Shown: positions 43,646-52,052 of the stretch, one piece after another
Layout of the letters: each line of letters begins with the position of its first letter
Numbering within the stretch: position 1 is the stretch's first letter
From: Lachnospiraceae bacterium oral taxon 500
Lineage (GTDB): Bacteria > Bacillota > Clostridia > Lachnospirales > Vallitaleaceae
Reading direction: 5' to 3'
Assembly (NCBI GenBank): GCA_002999035.1
Contig: CP027241.1
Location: forward strand, 2,235,001-2,299,000
Length of the DNA: 64,000 bases
Notes under the pieces: generated by a model
The model's input: only the letters and a program-made list of their open reading frames with translations
Database searches by the model: none
What the model was told of the DNA's origin: nothing
Position numbers and translations under genes: made by a program

Positions 43646-43673
43646 TTGACATATCCGGGGGGAATGTTATAAT
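43646..43673 (+). promoter_or_regulatory. Promoter of the double-GNAT gene
   Basis: TTGACA (43646-43651), a 16-bp spacer with a G-run, and TATAAT (43668-43673). Confidence 0.8.
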
Positions 43674-43735
43674 AAAAGGCAAGACTCGGCGGTTTTCCGT
43701 TGATGATAACACACAGAAAAGCGAGGAAAAGCGCG

Positions 43736-44680
43736 ATGGAACTGCAAAAACGGACGGTTTTAAGCGAAGCAGAGAAGAATCAAATTGATGATCTGGTCAA
43801 GCTTTGCAACCGATATGACACCACCTACACTGATATTTATTTAAGCAATCAGTTTAATTACCATGCTGATTTGCCGGCCTTTTTTCTGGCTTATGAAGGA
43901 GAAAGGCTGGTCGGCATCTTAAATATTTATGCCGATGAAGCCGATGATGCCGAGATTAAAGCCCTAATTTGCCCGGAAAACCGGCGACAGGGAATTTTTC
44001 GGCTCCTGCTACAGGCCGCATGGACGGAATTAAAGAAAAAAGAGTATAGCAGTATTCTTTATGTGGTTGACCGTAACTTCTCCGGTTATGAAAATCTGAT
44101 GTCGGCTTTGGGGGGAACCTATACCGAAGCCGAATACTATATGGTATGGCAGGACCCGGCACAAGCTGCGCTCGCCGGCTCAACCGGAAAAATACCGGAA
44201 ATGGCAAAAAGCCCGGTTCAGGACAGGCCGGCAGCAGTTAAGAAAGTGCCGGCAGAGGCAGACAGCAGCAGGGAAGTGCGCCCGGCCACAGAAGATGATA
44301 TTCCGGTTTCAGCCCAAATTGCGGCAGAAGCCTTTGACGAAGACATTGCCATTCAGTTAAAATATGAAACCGAATCGCTGCATGACCCCGAGATTTATAA
44401 GTTTGTTATTGAGCAAAACGGTCAAATCGCCGGCGGCTGCTCGGTTGGCGTTCGGCCGGAGCTGAATTATATTTTTGGCTTATGCGTGGCGAAAGCGCGG
44501 CAGCATCAGGGTCTGGGAAAAGCATTGCTGAACGGTGTAATTGCCCGGTTACGCGCGGAAGGGCGTGAGAATATTGCTTTGTCAGTCGTGACCGACAATG
44601 AAAATGCGCTGAAGCTTTATCAAAACTGCGGCTTTGTAGCGAAAACCGCTAATTTATACTACAAAAAAGCGATTGACTAA
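43736..44680 (+). CDS. Protein with two GNAT acetyltransferase domains
   Basis: A 314-residue protein. The first GNAT-like domain (about 1-140) has LICPENRRQGIFRLLLQA, the acetyl-CoA motif; a Pro/Ala-rich linker (about 142-178) follows; the second (about 180-314) has VAKARQHQGLGKALLNGVI and ALKLYQNCGFV, a complete motif A/B. Tandem GNATs often act on small molecules or protein N-termini, but no substrate is suggested here. ATG 43736 follows GCGAGGAAAAGC; the longer frame upstream lies over the promoter. The gene is followed by a small DUF1294 gene in 9 bp. Confidence 0.88.
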   Translation: MELQKRTVLSEAEKNQIDDLVKLCNRYDTTYTDIYLSNQFNYHADLPAFFLAYEGERLVGILNIYADEADDAEIKALICPENRRQGIFRLLLQAAWTELKKKEYSSILYVVDRNFSGYENLMSALGGTYTEAEYYMVWQDPAQAALAGSTGKIPEMAKSPVQDRPAAVKKVPAEADSSREVRPATEDDIPVSAQIAAEAFDEDIAIQLKYETESLHDPEIYKFVIEQNGQIAGGCSVGVRPELNYIFGLCVAKARQHQGLGKALLNGVIARLRAEGRENIALSVVTDNENALKLYQNCGFVAKTANLYYKKAID

Positions 44681-44689
44681 GAGGTGCCT

Positions 44690-44965
44690 ATGCCGTTAGA
44701 ATTATTAATTTACAGTTTGCTGCAGCTATTTGTCGCCGCTTTTTATGGGTTAGACAAATACAAGGCGGTCAGCCGTGCGCGGCGAATTTCCGAAAAGTTT
44801 TTGCTGCTTCTGGCGATGATCGGACCGTTTGGCGCTTATATCGGTATTTTTGCTTTCCGGCACAAAACCAGAAAATGGTATTTTATCGTGGTTTCCTTTT
44901 TATTTATGTTTGTTCATTTAGGGCTTTATTTTTTGTATCAAAGTGTAAAGAGCGACAGGATTTAA
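44690..44965 (+). CDS. DUF1294 membrane protein
   Basis: A 91-residue membrane protein of the DUF1294 family: DKYKAVSRARRISEKFLLLL, GPFGAYIGIFAFRHKTRKW and an end helix. Two or three helices. The family is widespread and its function unknown. ATG 44690 is placed behind AGAGG; a GTG in frame at 44684 is a weaker choice. It is co-transcribed with the upstream GNAT gene and is followed by a palindromic repeat element. Confidence 0.9.
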   Translation: MPLELLIYSLLQLFVAAFYGLDKYKAVSRARRISEKFLLLLAMIGPFGAYIGIFAFRHKTRKWYFIVVSFLFMFVHLGLYFLYQSVKSDRI

Positions 44966-45069
44966 AAGGTTTGCAGACCGCCCACCCGGGCAGAAACGCA
45001 TAGCGTTTCGACCAGGGGCAGACCGCCCCCGGACAGAAAGGGGAAACCTTAGGATAAGGTTGAGAAATA
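44966..45069. repeat. Palindromic repeat element, copy 2
   Basis: It has the GAAACGC-ATA-GCGTTTC hairpin flanked by CAG/CGACC, the same as in the rnfA-rnfB element (GAAACGC-GAA-GCGTTTC), and GGTTGAGAAATAA at its right end. A second arm pair is GGTTTGC/AAACC. It lies just before the YbaK gene. Confidence 0.6.
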
Positions 45070-45082
45070 AGGATGTGATTTT

Positions 45083-45601
45083 ATGGAAAACTATAACCCG
45101 GATGCCTGTCAGCAGGTATTTCGCTATTTAAATGATCACAAAATCCCTTATCAATTAGTTGAGCATGCTCCTGCTTTTCATGTGTCGGATTTGGTTGATA
45201 TTAAGGAGCCGGATAACAGTAAGGGTGTGAAGAACCTTTTTTTGAGAGATGAAAAAAAGGAAAACTTCTTTTTGGCGGTTGTTCCGCAGGAGAAACGGGT
45301 TGATATCAAGGATATCCGCCGCCGGATCGGCAGTAAGCCGCTTAGCTTTGCCGACGCTGATTTGTTGTGGAAATATTTAAAGATTACGCCGGGCTCGGTC
45401 AGTCCCTTTTGCATTTTAAATGATGACAGCCGGCAGGTCACAGTTCTTTTGGATGAAGACTTATTTCAATATGAAAAAGTAGGGGCGCATCCCAACGATA
45501 ATACCAAAACAATTTGGGTGGCACCGCAAGATATTAAAGCATTGATTGAAATGCAGGGCAGCCCTCTGCAAATTATCCCTATTTTAGAAAAGAAAAGCTG
45601 A
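45083..45601 (+). CDS. YbaK/ProX-type prolyl-tRNA editing deacylase
   Basis: A 172-residue trans-editing factor of the YbaK/ProXp-ala (PrdX) type, which deacylates mischarged Ala- or Cys-tRNA. Signature: VEHAPAFHVSDLVDI, then GVKNLFLRDEKKENFFLAVV, where the Lys is the key catalytic/binding residue; HPNDNTKTIWV follows near the end. ATG 45083 follows AAGGATG. In proline-fermenting clostridia such proteins occur with proline reductase, but no prd gene is in view. Confidence 0.92.
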   Translation: MENYNPDACQQVFRYLNDHKIPYQLVEHAPAFHVSDLVDIKEPDNSKGVKNLFLRDEKKENFFLAVVPQEKRVDIKDIRRRIGSKPLSFADADLLWKYLKITPGSVSPFCILNDDSRQVTVLLDEDLFQYEKVGAHPNDNTKTIWVAPQDIKALIEMQGSPLQIIPILEKKS

Positions 45602-45871
45602 TTACAATCCGCAAAAGCGGGCAGTGTTTCAACTATCGTCGCACCTGGACAGAAAACGACAGAAAACGAAACTTTCGATATTTTTTGTTCGCAAAAGACT
45701 GCGGTTTTTCGCTGGACAAGATGTATGCCCATGCAAAAAGCGAAACAAAAGGCAGTTCGCCGGACAGATTGCAGTTCGCAATTTCGACAGAGCGTAGCAT
45801 GGATAATAAAGTTAAGTGAATATGGAAAAATTAAGTATTAAGTAAATAGTAAAGAAACGGAGAAAAATAGA
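45602..45871. repeat. Degenerate repeat-rich intergenic region
   Basis: Short copies of CAGAAAACGA, CGACAG and GCAAAAGC/GCGGTTTTTCGC appear, with matches to the element family (TTTCGACAGAGCG). GTTAAGTG near 45814 recalls the right end. No ORF with ribosome site was found. Confidence 0.4.
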
Positions 45872-46411
45872 ATGGAAAAAATGGAAGAATCGAAGCGTTT
45901 AATGGACAAATACTGCCGGGAAACCAGAGCATTTCATACCAAAAAATTATTGCCTTTTGATATGAATGCCCACGGCACTTTATTTGGCGGGCGGCTGACC
46001 AGCTGGATTGACGAAACAGCGGCGGTCAGCGTTTCCAGGCATTGCCGGGCAAAAACAATGACAGCTTCCATTGATACGCTGAACTTTTTACGTCCCCTGA
46101 TTTTGGATCATTCGGTTTGTCTGGAATCGTTTGTGTCAGGAGCAGGAACCACTTCAATGGAAGTTTTTACCAAGGTACTGGGCGAAAATCTGATTACCGG
46201 AGAAAGATATTTGGCGGTAACCAGTTTTTGGACCTTCGTGACCTTGCGTGATGAAAACGGCAATAAGATACCGGTTCCGCGGATTATTCCGGAATCGGAG
46301 GAAGAAATCTTCATTTGTCAGGGCTATGAGGAACGCAACCGCAAACGGATGAAACAATTAGAAGAAAATAAAGTATTCGGTAAGCATCTGTCAATTGAGC
46401 TGCCTTGGTAA
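45872..46411 (+). CDS. Acyl-CoA thioesterase, hotdog fold
   Basis: A 179-residue hotdog-fold thioesterase, YciA/BFIT type, which hydrolyses acyl-CoA esters. NAHGTLFGGRLTSWIDETAA is the hallmark active-site block (N-x-x-G-T-x-F-G-G) and SFWTFVTLRDENG is the C-terminal strand. ATG 45872 follows AACGGAG. The C-terminal 30 residues are charged. It stands alone, with repeats before and after; it may relate to fatty or branched-chain acyl-CoA use in fermentation, as inferred from the CoA transferase elsewhere. Confidence 0.9.
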   Translation: MEKMEESKRLMDKYCRETRAFHTKKLLPFDMNAHGTLFGGRLTSWIDETAAVSVSRHCRAKTMTASIDTLNFLRPLILDHSVCLESFVSGAGTTSMEVFTKVLGENLITGERYLAVTSFWTFVTLRDENGNKIPVPRIIPESEEEIFICQGYEERNRKRMKQLEENKVFGKHLSIELPW

Positions 46412-46829
46412 GCAGTCAACAATAATATTTATCAGCTCTGTATGTAAAGTTTGTATCATAATTGACGTCGGCGCGGATTATTGGCATCATTGCCGTTGAT
46501 AGCGAAATCTGAACTTACCGCCGTTCCGGCAATCATAAGTATCTATATATGATTCTGGCAAACAAACGGATAATTGCCGCCAATAGCGGAAGTAGAGTTT
46601 TTTAAATGCAATTATTTTACATAATTGTTCTATCTATAACTATTCGCAAAAGACAACTTTAACGAAAAGATTTGACCGGATTAATTAAATAAGCATTGAA
46701 AATGCTGACCACGGGCAAAACTTTTTTCGCCTTTGACCGGTTTCCTGTATTTTCCTGTATTTGTCAGAACCGTCTTTTTAGGCTTACATTTTAATTAAAA
46801 CGCTTATACTTCAAGGAGTTTTTATTTTC
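46412..46829. other. Intergenic region of 418 bp without a gene
   Basis: Moderately AT-rich. TTGTCAGAACCGTCTTTTTAGG (46761-46782, 20 of them comparable) resembles the arm of the palindromic element at 2.34 kb (CGACAGAACAGTCTTTTTTAGG). Two short sequences TTTCCTGTAT repeat at 46741 and 46751. I see no gene. Confidence 0.5.
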
Positions 46830-47567
46830 ATGGAACTGCAAAAACTATACAGCTCTGTTCGCAAAGCAATCGACACTTATCATATGATTCAGGCCAACGA
46901 CCGGATTGCGGTAGCTATTTCCGGCGGTAAAGACAGTCTGGTGCTGTTATATGCCTTGGCCGGACTGCGCCGTTTTTATCCGCAAAAATACGAACTGGCA
47001 GCGATGACCGTGTCGCTGGGATTTGATAATTTTGACTTATCCCCGATACAGGAGCTTTGCGCCAGTTTAGATGTGCCTTATCATATCGTTCAAACCGATA
47101 TTGCCGAGGTCATCTTTGATGTCCGCCAGGAAACGAATCCCTGTTCGCTGTGCGCTACCATGCGCAAGGGCGCTTTTAATGAGAAACTGAAAGAACTTGG
47201 CTTTAATAAGGTTGCCTATGGCCACCACTATGAGGATATTGTCGAAACCATGATGCTGTCCCTGTTTTATGAGGGAAGATTTAATGTTTTCCCGCCGGTT
47301 ACTTATCTTGACCGCCGGGAGATTTACAGCATCCGTCCGCTCCTGTTTACCCATGAGAACGATATTCGAGCTTTTGTCCGTAAATATAATGTACCGGTCG
47401 TTAAAAGCCCCTGCCCGGCTGACGGCAATACCAAACGAGCGGAAATGAAGGCATTGCTTAAACAAATTAATGAAACTATGCCCGGCCTTTACAAACGCCT
47501 GTTCCATGCCATTCAGTCCTCTGATTTAAACGGTTGGGCTGTTAATAAAGGAGAATCCCATGTCTAA
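46830..47567 (+). CDS. TtcA-type tRNA thiolation enzyme
   Basis: A 245-residue ATPase of the TtcA/TtuA family that thiolates tRNA (2-thiocytidine-32 in the TtcA case). The PP-loop is SGGKDS at residues 31-36. The iron-sulfur ligands are CSLC (in NPCSLCATMRKG) and the Cys of PCPADGNTKR. GHHYEDIVETMMLSLF is also typical. ATG 46830 follows CAAGGAG. Its stop overlaps the start of the recombinase gene by 8 bp. It may be TtcA or a relative; the exact nucleotide is not proved. Confidence 0.9.
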   Translation: MELQKLYSSVRKAIDTYHMIQANDRIAVAISGGKDSLVLLYALAGLRRFYPQKYELAAMTVSLGFDNFDLSPIQELCASLDVPYHIVQTDIAEVIFDVRQETNPCSLCATMRKGAFNEKLKELGFNKVAYGHHYEDIVETMMLSLFYEGRFNVFPPVTYLDRREIYSIRPLLFTHENDIRAFVRKYNVPVVKSPCPADGNTKRAEMKALLKQINETMPGLYKRLFHAIQSSDLNGWAVNKGESHV

Positions 47568-48603
47568 TTACCACGAAAAACAGGATGAAAAAAATACCCG
47601 GCACCTGCGCGAGCTTTTAACTCAGCTGCCGCCCTTGGCCGGTCAATTTTTTCGTGGAATCGAAACGACAACGGCCTCGCGAACCCGAATTGCCTATGCC
47701 TATGATTTAAAAATCTTCTTTACTTTTTTAACGGAAGAACTACCTAAATTAAAAGGGAAAAAAATCACTGCTTTAACTTTAGCTGATATTGATGCCTTGA
47801 CGGTCGATGAGCTGGAACAATATGTGGAATATCTGAATTATTATGAAACCGATCTGCTTTCTCACAGCAACAAAGAAAAGGGAAAATCTCGAAAAATTGC
47901 GTCTTTGCGCAGCTTTTACAACTATTTCTATAAGAAACAAAAGATTCAGAATAATCCGGCACTTTTAATTGATATGCCCAAAGTTCATGAACATCATATT
48001 ACCCGTTTGGAGATTGATGAGGTGGCCAGACTGTTAGACGAAGCCGAAAGTGGTCAAAATCTCAGCAAAAATCAGCAACATTGGCATGAACATACCAAAG
48101 AAAGAGATTTAGCCCTGCTTACTCTATTACTGGGCACCGGCATTCGGGTCAGTGAATGCGTCGGCCTGAATATCGATGATTTGGATTTTAGCGTTAACGG
48201 CATGAAAATCGTGCGCAAAGGCGGCAATGAAGTCGTCCTTTATTTTGGTGAAGAAGTAAAGGAAGCACTTTTAACCTATCTGGAAAAGCGGAAAAAGCTC
48301 TTGCCCCTATCCGGTCACGAAAACGCTCTTTTCCTCTCAATGCAAAACAAGCGTATCAATGTTCGCTCCGTTCAGAATCTGGTTAAGAAGTATTCCGGTC
48401 TGGTCACTACCCTGAAGAATATTTCCCCGCATAAACTGCGCAGTACCTACGGTACCAATCTTTACCGGGAAACCGGCGACATTTATCTGGTAGCCGATGT
48501 GCTGGGACATAAAGATGTCAACACCACCAAGAAGCATTACGCCGAACTGGAAGATGAACGCCGCAGAATGGCCGCCAAAGCGGTCAAACTGCGGAAAGAA
48601 TAA
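47560..48603 (+). CDS. Tyrosine recombinase, XerC/XerD type
   Basis: A 347-residue site-specific recombinase. The N-terminal SAM-like core-binding domain (about 20-130) and the catalytic domain (about 145-347) are full. Catalytic residues: Arg in GTGIRVSE, Lys in the following hairpin (IVRKGGNE), HKLRSTYGTNL (His and Arg), LGHKDVNTTKKHYAEL (His and the nucleophile Tyr). Such genes with lexA and trmFO-like neighbours are part of the core genome. Chromosome-dimer resolution is likely; the neighbours are housekeeping, not phage. It overlaps the TtcA gene by 8 bp. Confidence 0.9.
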   Translation: MSNYHEKQDEKNTRHLRELLTQLPPLAGQFFRGIETTTASRTRIAYAYDLKIFFTFLTEELPKLKGKKITALTLADIDALTVDELEQYVEYLNYYETDLLSHSNKEKGKSRKIASLRSFYNYFYKKQKIQNNPALLIDMPKVHEHHITRLEIDEVARLLDEAESGQNLSKNQQHWHEHTKERDLALLTLLLGTGIRVSECVGLNIDDLDFSVNGMKIVRKGGNEVVLYFGEEVKEALLTYLEKRKKLLPLSGHENALFLSMQNKRINVRSVQNLVKKYSGLVTTLKNISPHKLRSTYGTNLYRETGDIYLVADVLGHKDVNTTKKHYAELEDERRRMAAKAVKLRKE

Positions 48604-48608
48604 AATAA

Positions 48609-49010
48609 CTACTTTTTTAAGCGAATCATCGGCAGAGCAATTGTTCTGCCGGCATAAATAGTTCCATCCTCCAGCGCATTTAAATTGCAGACTTCCTGAA
48701 TGTATTCCCGCCTGGAAGCATAATAATCGGGATGCGCGTATTGCCCGGCATATGCCCACAGGGTATCGCCCGGCTGGATTTCAACTGCCACAAAAACCTT
48801 TTCGTAATCGGCTTTCGCCTCTACCTTTTCAGCGCTTATATGTAAAAAGACCGACAGCAGGAGCAATAAAAGTCCAAGCACACATACAAAGGTAAGCTTA
48901 TAGGATGATCTTGCATGCGACAATTTCCTGCTTTTCCGGCGTGAACGGCCAGCCAAAGCAAGCCGGTTCTGACCGGAAATATAAGTATTGTTGATTTCAC
49001 TATTTCTCAT
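48609..49010 (-). CDS. LysM-domain protein, YneA-like SOS division inhibitor
   Basis: A 133-residue membrane-anchored protein. A basic N-terminus (SRRKSRKLSHARSS) leads to one helix (about 39-58), then a LysM domain (about 75-130) with VEIQPGDTLWAYAGQYAH and LEDGTIYAGRTIALP. The layout equals YneA of Bacillus, which delays division in the SOS response; identity by position and architecture, not proved. The start 49010 follows GGGAGGTGC on the minus strand. It is divergent from lexA over two LexA boxes, which fits damage induction. Confidence 0.86.
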   Translation of the reverse strand: MRNSEINNTYISGQNRLALAGRSRRKSRKLSHARSSYKLTFVCVLGLLLLLLSVFLHISAEKVEAKADYEKVFVAVEIQPGDTLWAYAGQYAHPDYYASRREYIQEVCNLNALEDGTIYAGRTIALPMIRLKK

Positions 49011-49022
49011 ATTGCACCTCCC

Positions 49023-49103
49023 CGAACATTTGTTTGTATCCTTATTATATACGAACATACATTCCCTGTCAATATCTTTTTCACAAAAAACGAACATTTG
49101 TTT
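49023..49103. promoter_or_regulatory. Divergent SOS control region with LexA boxes
   Basis: CGAACATTTGTTTG occurs twice, at 49023-49036 and 49090-49103, close to the Gram-positive LexA box CGAACRNRYGTTYG. A third partial, CGAACATACATTC, lies at 49052-49064. The yneA-like minus promoter is TTGACA (49067-49072)-17-TATAAT (49044-49049). The lexA promoter is TTGAAA (49101-49106)-17-TAAAAT (49124-49129). The boxes overlap or adjoin both promoters, so LexA can repress both genes. Confidence 0.93.
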
Positions 49104-49279
49104 GAAATTTATTCCGAAATATGCTAAAATAAAGAAGGAAAGATATGCCCTTATTCAAAAATTATGTAACGGAAGCAGAAAGCTTTTGATATCAGCGCCG
49201 CCGGGTAAGCACATGACTTTTACCAAGACAGCGATATGGATGGTTTTATGGGAAACAACCGTATACCGAAAGGAGTATT

Positions 49280-49951
49280 ATGGAAAAATTAAACGGCAAT
49301 CAGGAGAACATTTTAAGATATATCCAGCATGTGTTATCAACCAAGGGATATCCGCCCAGTGTTCGGGAAATCGGCGATGCAATTGGTCTGCGTTCTTCTT
49401 CAACGGTACACGGTCATTTAGCCAGACTGGAAAAAGCCGGCTATATCCGCCGGGATAAGGATAAGCCGCGGGCAATTGAGATTATTCATCCTGACTATAT
49501 TCCGGAAAGCTACAGCAGCGGTTCCTATGCCGAGGCTTCCGAAAACTCAACGATTCCTCTGCCACTCCGGGAATTGGTTGATATTCCGATCCTGGGGCAG
49601 GTGGCGGCCGGTCTGCCGATTTTGGCGGACGAAAATATTGAGGATTATTTTGCTTTGCCGCTCCACTTTTTACCCAGAACCAATGCCGACCTTTTTATTT
49701 TAAAGATCCGGGGCGATAGCATGATTAATATTGGCTTATTTGACGGGGACTATGTTATCGTCAGCCAACAAAATACCGCCCGGAACAATGATGTTGTGGT
49801 CGCGCTGATCGACGATTCAGCAACCGTTAAGACTTTTTTCCGGGAAAAAGATCATATTCGGCTGCAACCGGAAAATGATGATTATGAACCGATTCGGGTC
49901 AAAGACGTGACGATTTTAGGCAAAGTGATTGCTTTGTATCGCCGGTTTTAA
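49280..49951 (+). CDS. lexA: LexA repressor
   Basis: A 223-residue SOS repressor-protease. The N-terminal winged helix (1-70) includes [20 protein letters not shown], the DNA-recognition helix. The self-cleavage site is Ala110-Gly111 (VAAGLPI). The catalytic pair is Ser146 (RGDSMIN) and Lys183 (SATVKTFF). ATG 49280 is chosen behind GAAAGGAG. The gene lies 150 bp past its LexA-boxed promoter, a somewhat long leader with no feature seen. The product controls itself and the YneA-like gene. Confidence 0.97.
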   Translation: MEKLNGNQENILRYIQHVLSTKGYPPSVREIGDAIGLRSSSTVHGHLARLEKAGYIRRDKDKPRAIEIIHPDYIPESYSSGSYAEASENSTIPLPLRELVDIPILGQVAAGLPILADENIEDYFALPLHFLPRTNADLFILKIRGDSMINIGLFDGDYVIVSQQNTARNNDVVVALIDDSATVKTFFREKDHIRLQPENDDYEPIRVKDVTILGKVIALYRRF

Positions 49952-50011
49952 ACAGCTCACCGGGAGATTTCTCTTTCCCAACAGGTAATTCAATCATAAA
50001 TATCTATTTGC

Positions 50012-50070
50012 TGCCGCTCATCCCGCAACTTTCTAAAGTGTCTTGCCTGATGAGCGGCAACAGTTTTTTT
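50012..50070 (+). terminator. Terminator after lexA
   Basis: GCCGCTCATC (50013-50022) is complementary to GATGAGCGGC (50049-50058), with a 26-nt loop, and AACAGTTTTTTT follows. Confidence 0.8.
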
Positions 50071-50096
50071 GCGTATAGAGCAATTCTTGCCGTATC

Positions 50097-50149
50097 AAAA
50101 AACGGGTAAAACCATTCTCACATTGAGAACTTGGATTTTACCCGTTTTA
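50097..50149. terminator. Bidirectional terminator between lexA and rsfS
   Basis: AAAAAACGGGTAAAA (50097-50111) pairs with TTTTACCCGTTTT (50136-50148), with CTCA...TGAG forming a smaller inner stem (ATTCTCACATTGAGAA). T-runs lie on both strands. It can serve the minus-strand rsfS operon and the plus-strand lexA transcript. Confidence 0.82.
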
Positions 50150-50246
50150 TCTATCAGTTACTGTGCTCGGTCAGACATGCCGGCAGCCTTCGTCGTAAAG
50201 GAAATCAAGCAATTTCTCTTACCTATCAGGCACTTGAAGCAGCTGC

Positions 50247-50642
50247 TTACAGCGCACTTACATCTTCAATTCTTTTTCCGTCTGCCCAAATCCGCTCCAA
50301 TTCGTAAAACTTTCGATCCTGTTCGGAGAAAATATGAACGATGACGCTGCTGTAATCCATCAGCACCCAGCCCCGGTCAGTCGATTTTTCAATATGCTTG
50401 GCAAAAACGCCGTCCTCTGCCAGCTTTTGCTCGACATGATCCACCAAAGCATCAATATGACTGACATTTCGGCCATGAGCAATAACAAAGTAATCCGCCA
50501 AAACACTGATTTCGGAAATATCAATGACTTTGATATCTTCCGCCTGCTTATCATCTAAGACCGCATAAATTCGCTTGACGATTTGATTGATTTGTGCCTT
50601 TTCTTCCTGTCTGCGTTCACTTTCTTTCTTTAAATAATCCAT
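50247..50642 (-). CDS. rsfS: Ribosomal silencing factor RsfS
   Basis: A 131-residue protein that binds L14 and blocks subunit joining under starvation. Family pieces: AVLDDKQAEDIKVIDIS, ADYFVIAHGRNVSHIDALVD and WVLMDYSSVIVHIFSEQDRKFYELERIWADG. The start at 50642 has GGGAAGG just before on the minus strand. It is the last gene of the obg-nadD unit, as commonly seen in Firmicutes (obg, nadD, yqeK, rsfS). Confidence 0.95.
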   Translation of the reverse strand: MDYLKKESERRQEEKAQINQIVKRIYAVLDDKQAEDIKVIDISEISVLADYFVIAHGRNVSHIDALVDHVEQKLAEDGVFAKHIEKSTDRGWVLMDYSSVIVHIFSEQDRKFYELERIWADGKRIEDVSAL

Positions 50643-50685
50643 GCCTTCCCGGAAGCAGCGCTGCCGCCGCCTCCTCTCCTTTCTG

Positions 50686-51903
50686 TTAAACCTTTAAGTT
50701 CTGATAATACTGATAAGCCTCCTGCGTCAGAGGATCAATCGCCTTGCCTTTATAGTTTAAAAAGTCCAAAGTTTCTGTTATCAAATAGCGCATTGTCTCG
50801 TTTAGGGAAATTGTCGCCAGCTTTCGGGCTTTTTCCAAATAATCCTGCGTTCCCCGGCCCGGCTCAATCGCATCGGCGATATAAATAATCTTAGCAAAAT
50901 CCGTCATTGCCGGTTTACCGGTGGTATGATAGTAAATCGCGTCTAAAATCTCAAAATCTTCAATCCCGTACTTATCCTGAGCAATATATGAGCCCAGTTT
51001 AGCGTGCAGCAAATCTAAGTTTTTTTCCTCCAGCGGCGTAATCTCAATCTGATACTTTTGACAAAGCTTTTTCTTGGTTTCGGCCGACATACATTTGGCA
51101 TAGTCATGCAGTAAGGCGGCTGTCGCCAGACGAGCCGTATTGATATGATACCTTTCGCCCAATTCAACCGCCATCGCCTCTACGCCCAAAGTATGCATAT
51201 AGCGGCTGGGGGTTAAAACCTTACGCAAATCCTTGCGAATCCGGCCGGATAACTCCGCATAATCGACAGCCGGCGGCACCGCCGTCTCCGTCCTACTTTT
51301 CCGGTAAAGCCCCTGCTTTTGGATATAAGCCGCCGCCTTACGCGGCAGCAGAAAATCAATCGGTTCTCCGTTTTTTATCCTTTCCCGAATCATGGTTGAG
51401 GAAATTTGAATAATCGGATTATCCACCAAAATAGTTTTTAAATTGTATTTGCTTTGCATTTGCGTCAGCTTGTCCCTGGCACCAGCCAAATCATCGGTCA
51501 GACGGCGGACAATCACCAGTCGCCCGTTTTGCAAAATCCGCCCGGCCTCCCGCCAAGATTCAATCGAAAACAAATTATCATAGCCGATAATCCACCAGAA
51601 CTCATGACCGGGATATTTAACTTTCAGCTGCTCCAAAGTTTTATAGGTGTAAGATGTTTCGGTGCTCTCACATTCCAAGGAAGATACCTTTAGATAAGGG
51701 GTTTTCTTAACAGCCAAATACGCCATGTAAAGGCGATCCGTACTGCTGGCCGCATCTTCCGGCTTAAACGGCGGATTGCCGGCCGGCATCAGCCAAACCT
51801 CATCAAATTGTTTGGTCAAATAAACCGATTGGGCAATCAGCAGATGCCCATAGTGAATGGGATTAAAAGTTCCGCCTAATATGGCAATTTTTTTAATTGA
51901 CAT
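50686..51903 (-). CDS. NadD-YqeK fusion: nicotinate-nucleotide adenylyltransferase and HD hydrolase
   Basis: A 405-residue bifunctional protein. Residues 1-about 200 are NadD (NaMN adenylyltransferase, NAD synthesis) with GGTFNPIHYGHLLIAQ at the ATP-binding start and ISSTMIRERIKNG near its end. Residues about 215-405 are a YqeK-type HD domain with MHTLGVEAMAVELGERY, LLHDYAKCM (HD) and a later HAKLGSYIAQDKYG; the family hydrolyses Ap4A. Bacillus makes these as two neighbouring genes; here they are one frame with a short linker (KSRTETAVPPAVDY). The start 51903 is supported by GAAAGAGC upstream. The fusion is known elsewhere in Clostridia. Confidence 0.93.
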   Translation of the reverse strand: MSIKKIAILGGTFNPIHYGHLLIAQSVYLTKQFDEVWLMPAGNPPFKPEDAASSTDRLYMAYLAVKKTPYLKVSSLECESTETSYTYKTLEQLKVKYPGHEFWWIIGYDNLFSIESWREAGRILQNGRLVIVRRLTDDLAGARDKLTQMQSKYNLKTILVDNPIIQISSTMIRERIKNGEPIDFLLPRKAAAYIQKQGLYRKSRTETAVPPAVDYAELSGRIRKDLRKVLTPSRYMHTLGVEAMAVELGERYHINTARLATAALLHDYAKCMSAETKKKLCQKYQIEITPLEEKNLDLLHAKLGSYIAQDKYGIEDFEILDAIYYHTTGKPAMTDFAKIIYIADAIEPGRGTQDYLEKARKLATISLNETMRYLITETLDFLNYKGKAIDPLTQEAYQYYQNLKV

Positions 51904-52052
51904 TGCTCTTTCATTCCTTCCATCGTTTTCGTTTGCCGCTGAAAAGCATCGAACTTAAAATCTACCCCTTTCCCTTACGTTCCGAAAAATCGGATTACTC
52001 AGTTTTTCGCCTTTCAGCCGCCGTTTCAGACAGACTGCATCCGGGGAACCCA

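Noticed and set aside
47560-48603. Tyrosine recombinase as the integrase of a mobile element
   Set aside because: Neighbours are housekeeping genes (TtcA-type, yneA-like, lexA), it overlaps the upstream gene, and no att-like repeats or tRNA are next to it.
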